From NCBI GenBank assembly GCA_023227695.1, contig JALNVE010000197.1:1-6111 (forward strand): DNA of 6,111 bases, written 5' to 3'. How positions within the stretch are numbered: the stretch's first letter is position 1; every line of letters starts with the position of its first letter. Shown here piece after piece: positions 4,101 to 6,111 of the stretch. The notes under the pieces were generated by a model. The model made no database searches. It worked only from the letters and a program-made list of their open reading frames with translations, and was not told the origin of the DNA. Both the position numbers and the translations under genes were made by a program. Source of the stretch: Paludibacteraceae bacterium. GTDB taxonomy: Bacteria; Bacteroidota; Bacteroidia; Bacteroidales; Paludibacteraceae.

Positions 4101-6111
4101 CATCACATTGAAGATCAGCAATAACGACAACAATAACAATGTAAGGTGGTATCTGAACGAAAAGTTACCTATTCAACATAGAGTATTAATTGGAGAAAGT
4201 GATGAAATAAACATAAGACAAGACACATCAGGAACATTCTCTTATTCTGCAGTTTTCTTTAAAGATAATTGTGAAAGTACCCCAGAAACAGTTTATGTCA
4301 CATTAAATCCGAAAGCGGATTCACTAAAAACAGACACCATTGAGATCTGTAAATACTACAAGCCAACAGGGAATGAGATAATCACCAAGATTCAAGGTTG
4401 GAACAGCGCTAGTTGGAACCGAAGTAATCTGTTATTCTACAATTACGACAAATCACATTCAAGTGATTTAACGGAAGCCCTATCCTATGCTATCTCTCAA
4501 GATTCTGTAGTACTGGACACTTTGGTCAACCTTCTTCAAACAGCAGAAGATTGCCCTGCAGAAGGTTATTATTTCCTTAACTTCGTAGTACAAGGCAAAA
4601 CGGCAAAAGGATGTTTAGGTGCTGGAAGTCTCGTCACCTTAAAAGTAAATTGTTATAATAGAGAAGAACCTACAATGGAAAATTCAACACTCTATTGTAC
4701 AGGAGATACTCCAACTAAGAACATTTTCGATTTCTTGGATCAAGAGACCTCGAAATTTACGCAGGGAAACAAATGGTTTTGGAAAGAAGAGACCTCAAGT
4801 GTTGCTCTTCCTGAAAACCGTATCGGCAACGATGTATACAAAACCATTCCTGACTCATACGACCCTAATACCAGCACATTAGCTGCTAATTCACACAAGT
4901 TTATTGTAGTAAGAGTCGACAGTAACAATTGCGTCAGCCTTCCTGATACATTCAAGATTGTTGTAGCCGATGCTATTAACTCCTTTGCAAAAATTGGAGA
5001 TACGACAAAGACTATTTCAGCAACGGAGACTAGCCTTGCTCTTAACTATTGCAAAGGCAATATTATTTACAGCACTAATAGATTGCCTGCTATAGGTTAC
5101 CCTTCTAAAGAATATATAATGGAATGGTACCGCAAAGACAAGGTAGCTGATGATTGCGACACACTTGTAAAATACAACTTCGATAGACTTTTAAATCATG
5201 TAGATATCAACTTCGACAAAGTAGATACCACTTATTATTGTACTAGACAGGTTACAGCCTATGGATGTAAAGGTCCTTGGTTGAACGTAAGTATGATTGT
5301 ACACGACTCTGTAAGAGACATTCCTGTTATTGATTCAAGTACAATGGTTATCTGCGAAGGCGATCCTTCTAATCTAATAAAGGTATCCAATCCAGATCCA
5401 TCACAGTACAACCTTTACTTATATAAGTCAGACACGACAGAGATCATTAGTAATCAGTTGACTTTGGATACTGTAGCTGGTAAATATCTGACATCTCTTA
5501 AAAAGAACCTATATTTCGCTTCTTTAAAGAATGACATAACTGGTTGTTACGGAGATCTCATAGGCATTGATGCCATCATCAACCCAAAACCTCACCTTCC
5601 TTATCCGGAGAAGGACACCACTGTCTATTTATGTGCTAACAATGAGATTGAGAACCTCAAAACAAAAATAGGTGCAGACATTAATGTTCTTGACTATAAT
5701 ACAAAACTTGTATGGGAACCCAAAGAGTCTATTAAAACAGATGGTAATAAAAGTGCTCTATATGCGGTTCACCAAATAGACACTGTTTCTCTTTGTAAAG
5801 GTGAGAAAATCAACATTGAGATTAAAATTGAAAAGACTTTCGATTACAAACCTTTCGGCAAAAAGGAGTTCTGTTATGGAACAACGATTTCATTGTGTGA
5901 TAGTGTGGAGAAAAGCATTAAAGCGAATAACATATTTATACCAAATAACAATATTGGATACAAAGTATACCGTCTAAACGGAACAAGTAAACAGACTCCT
6001 GCTTTAGATTGTGGACAATTATCCAAATTAGGATCTTCAAAGACTCGTAACGCAAGTGATTCTACCCGTTACCTCATCGAGGTGATGGATACCATCAGCG
6101 GATGTTTTGAA
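1087..6111 (+). CDS. Giant secreted multi-domain Ig-like surface protein, 3' end beyond window
   Basis: An open frame of 1675 codons runs to the last base without a stop, so the protein is longer than seen. ATG 1087 is the first possible ATG after an in-frame TGA at 1051. The A-rich 5' flank without a Shine-Dalgarno box is normal for Bacteroidota. Order of parts: signal peptide (1-22); N-terminal beta domain (~28-285) with YARLTWGG (109-116), HADVTDL (161-167), VANIQT (185-190), CSGWSLTIVY (206-215) and LPKKNVLVYD (220-229); DUF11-like beta-sandwich (~395-580); Gly/Ser linker (615-631); a region with helical insert (~632-860); eight Cys-paired Ig-like modules (861 onward). The N-terminal motif set is typical of large surface proteins in Bacteroidota and other bacteria. 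Known relatives end in a type IX secretion (gliding-motility-type) sorting domain, which would lie outside the window. Adhesion or matrix function is inferred; no catalytic motif is visible. Confidence 0.95.
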   Translation, partial: MKRHHLFIILTILIFSSQGVSGTDFNPVFHKTMTGTCIMVGNTNTELVDPIDFASLTKEEALEKEKGDIKEINVDGSSSTSTLTITNSNFADFCTINPDIECGKSNIKYARLTWGGRLQDGVTPDHREEVYVKLDNSTYTLVTSEKTTKAGGPSLGYYSCHADVTDLIKNIIVGNAPIESHRIYVANIQTALNEFTSDATNIPGLCSGWSLTIVYSHPLLPKKNVLVYDCDVLGESNRAGFTPDAIIANFLTDSIANNILNETITFGFSALGGFNSIDGELILQNSDNKIEGKNYNSYKMTNYLSFIDAGGSETSTNPIGSSIYYNYKNGACDIMYRNGYTRGFDLKAFPILAEKYQPTKGAPVFTDAFKLCITPDNEFHYLTNAILMVGAANLPETKLTISSTETTLEPGKEYSTKLYVSVGENQESMRNIKLNIPFSEYIDSVTSISIKVTPQKIVNGYLYYSPKDGSVLPREALYILNSNSTNTKSAEKRILTNINTYLSLLNKNNADYAKKTPYLIENGFVTLDFRELEVPADVKYQDIITINLTLKTKPEGDWSYEKNSKLGKMTVTSPEAEMTVTGINSDQKSVFEGSTKELKDEKSWNDYKCELLSDGSSSGGGSGSGTGGGTGDCAGLNNEETFKGGSYIKDKEKQIKISIDADNYCAELPEKIDIYFCNKMEITVDQINELLKTKYSIDTKAIAFEDSCIWEQAKRDSLANFAKIHGVSKSQMDELLGAKKIVTFAKYGENRENLDAKLKCRGADVDLLADDIDDIINMPDTVTKVYVLFTAEDTLSKYEVSPSYDYAIDINDDNKAGETYEITEDKTLYILYDSPWRVGENGTSKDCDVFIPINFIKKTIDAPILTYDNEQLKQRDTLYYCLDGEILPLTIEKTFNEYDVWADIIKDPDNNPTTIDTTIHVDNTYNKSIDWSIKDEKDKDGNIIVDTKIAGNTMIIIKQKSLSDNCIGENDTIVISVSDFKIADKPTIEVVNGENQCESLNPKDSITLKISNNDNNNNVRWYLNEKLPIQHRVLIGESDEINIRQDTSGTFSYSAVFFKDNCESTPETVYVTLNPKADSLKTDTIEICKYYKPTGNEIITKIQGWNSASWNRSNLLFYNYDKSHSSDLTEALSYAISQDSVVLDTLVNLLQTAEDCPAEGYYFLNFVVQGKTAKGCLGAGSLVTLKVNCYNREEPTMENSTLYCTGDTPTKNIFDFLDQETSKFTQGNKWFWKEETSSVALPENRIGNDVYKTIPDSYDPNTSTLAANSHKFIVVRVDSNNCVSLPDTFKIVVADAINSFAKIGDTTKTISATETSLALNYCKGNIIYSTNRLPAIGYPSKEYIMEWYRKDKVADDCDTLVKYNFDRLLNHVDINFDKVDTTYYCTRQVTAYGCKGPWLNVSMIVHDSVRDIPVIDSSTMVICEGDPSNLIKVSNPDPSQYNLYLYKSDTTEIISNQLTLDTVAGKYLTSLKKNLYFASLKNDITGCYGDLIGIDAIINPKPHLPYPEKDTTVYLCANNEIENLKTKIGADINVLDYNTKLVWEPKESIKTDGNKSALYAVHQIDTVSLCKGEKINIEIKIEKTFDYKPFGKKEFCYGTTISLCDSVEKSIKANNIFIPNNNIGYKVYRLNGTSKQTPALDCGQLSKLGSSKTRNASDSTRYLIEVMDTISGCFE
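2929..2979 (+). other. Gly/Ser/Thr linker segment inside the giant protein
   Basis: Residues 615-631 consist only of Gly, Ser and Thr (GSSSGGGSGSGTGGGTG). The coding DNA is 37 of 51 bases G+C, far above the surrounding gene. It separates the N-terminal domains from the cysteine-containing part of the protein and should act as a flexible hinge. The repeated GGY/AGY codons could allow length change by slippage or recombination. Confidence 0.85.
3667..6111 (+). repeat. Array of at least eight diverged Ig-like (Ig_7/SprB-like) modules
   Basis: From residue 861 the protein repeats a pattern: a Pro- or Asp-Thr-rich strand, an early Cys often as YC-x-G or IC-x-G, a WY-like central strand, and a late Cys in NNC or GC before a final strand. 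Cys pairs are 881/966, 997/1062, 1088/1176, 1204/1282, 1322/1394, 1423/1487, 1516/1570 and 1596 (or 1604)/1673. First cysteines are 80-118 residues apart. Sequence identity between modules is low, so this is an old array and not a recent tandem duplication. Such modules form extended stalks in Bacteroidota surface proteins; disulfides would form in the periplasm. The last module is cut by the window edge. Confidence 0.75.

Noticed and set aside
970..4955. Several minus-strand frames of 60-107 codons opposite the large gene
   Set aside because: All but a small part of them lie within the 1675-codon frame. They have no family features and include low-complexity runs that mirror the Gly/Ser linker.
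1..6111. CRISPR array, insertion sequence, tRNA, or defence system
   Set aside because: No regularly spaced repeats, no transposase-like frame or terminal inverted repeats, and no tRNA fold recognised on either strand.

Overview
The window looks like a chromosomal fragment of a Bacteroidota bacterium, most likely order Bacteroidales. Three things support this. Two near-perfect copies of the phylum's housekeeping promoter (TTTG, 19-20 nt spacer, TAnnTTTG) lie on the minus strand. A sequence that reads on the minus strand like a Bacteroidales pre-16S rRNA leader ends at position 1. A very large, AT-rich, secreted multi-domain surface protein of a type common in this phylum fills the rest.

Positions 1-~320 (minus strand) are the control region of a ribosomal RNA operon that reads leftward out of the window. 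Promoter-distal to proximal there are an A-tract-rich upstream region, promoter P1 (263-294), a second A-tract region, promoter P2 (171-201), then a ~160-nt leader with a boxA-like element (98-112). The 16S gene itself should begin just beyond position 1; none of the mature rRNA is inside the window.

Positions ~320-1086 hold no gene I can support. The left part (to ~600) is of mixed composition, while ~700-1086 is strongly AT-rich. The AT-rich part has a 16-bp imperfect direct repeat (705-720 and 806-821), a 13-bp palindrome (759-771), a candidate plus-strand promoter (893-924) and a hairpin (945-977) that would fall in the 5' untranslated region of the downstream gene.

Positions 1087-6111 (plus strand) are one uninterrupted reading frame of 1675 codons with no stop before the window ends, so the gene is cut off at its 3' end. 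It begins with a signal peptide, followed by an N-terminal beta-rich domain of a kind seen at the start of large bacterial surface proteins. Next come a DUF11-like beta-sandwich stretch, a Gly/Ser linker, a region with an unusual helix-rich insert, and at least eight cysteine-paired Ig-like (Ig_7/SprB-like) modules running off the edge. By analogy, the missing C-terminus should carry a type IX secretion sorting domain (gliding-motility-associated type), but this cannot be seen here.

The rRNA operon and the giant surface protein are divergently arranged and share the intergenic region. Nothing indicates that they act together. I see no mobile element, CRISPR array, tRNA or defence system.
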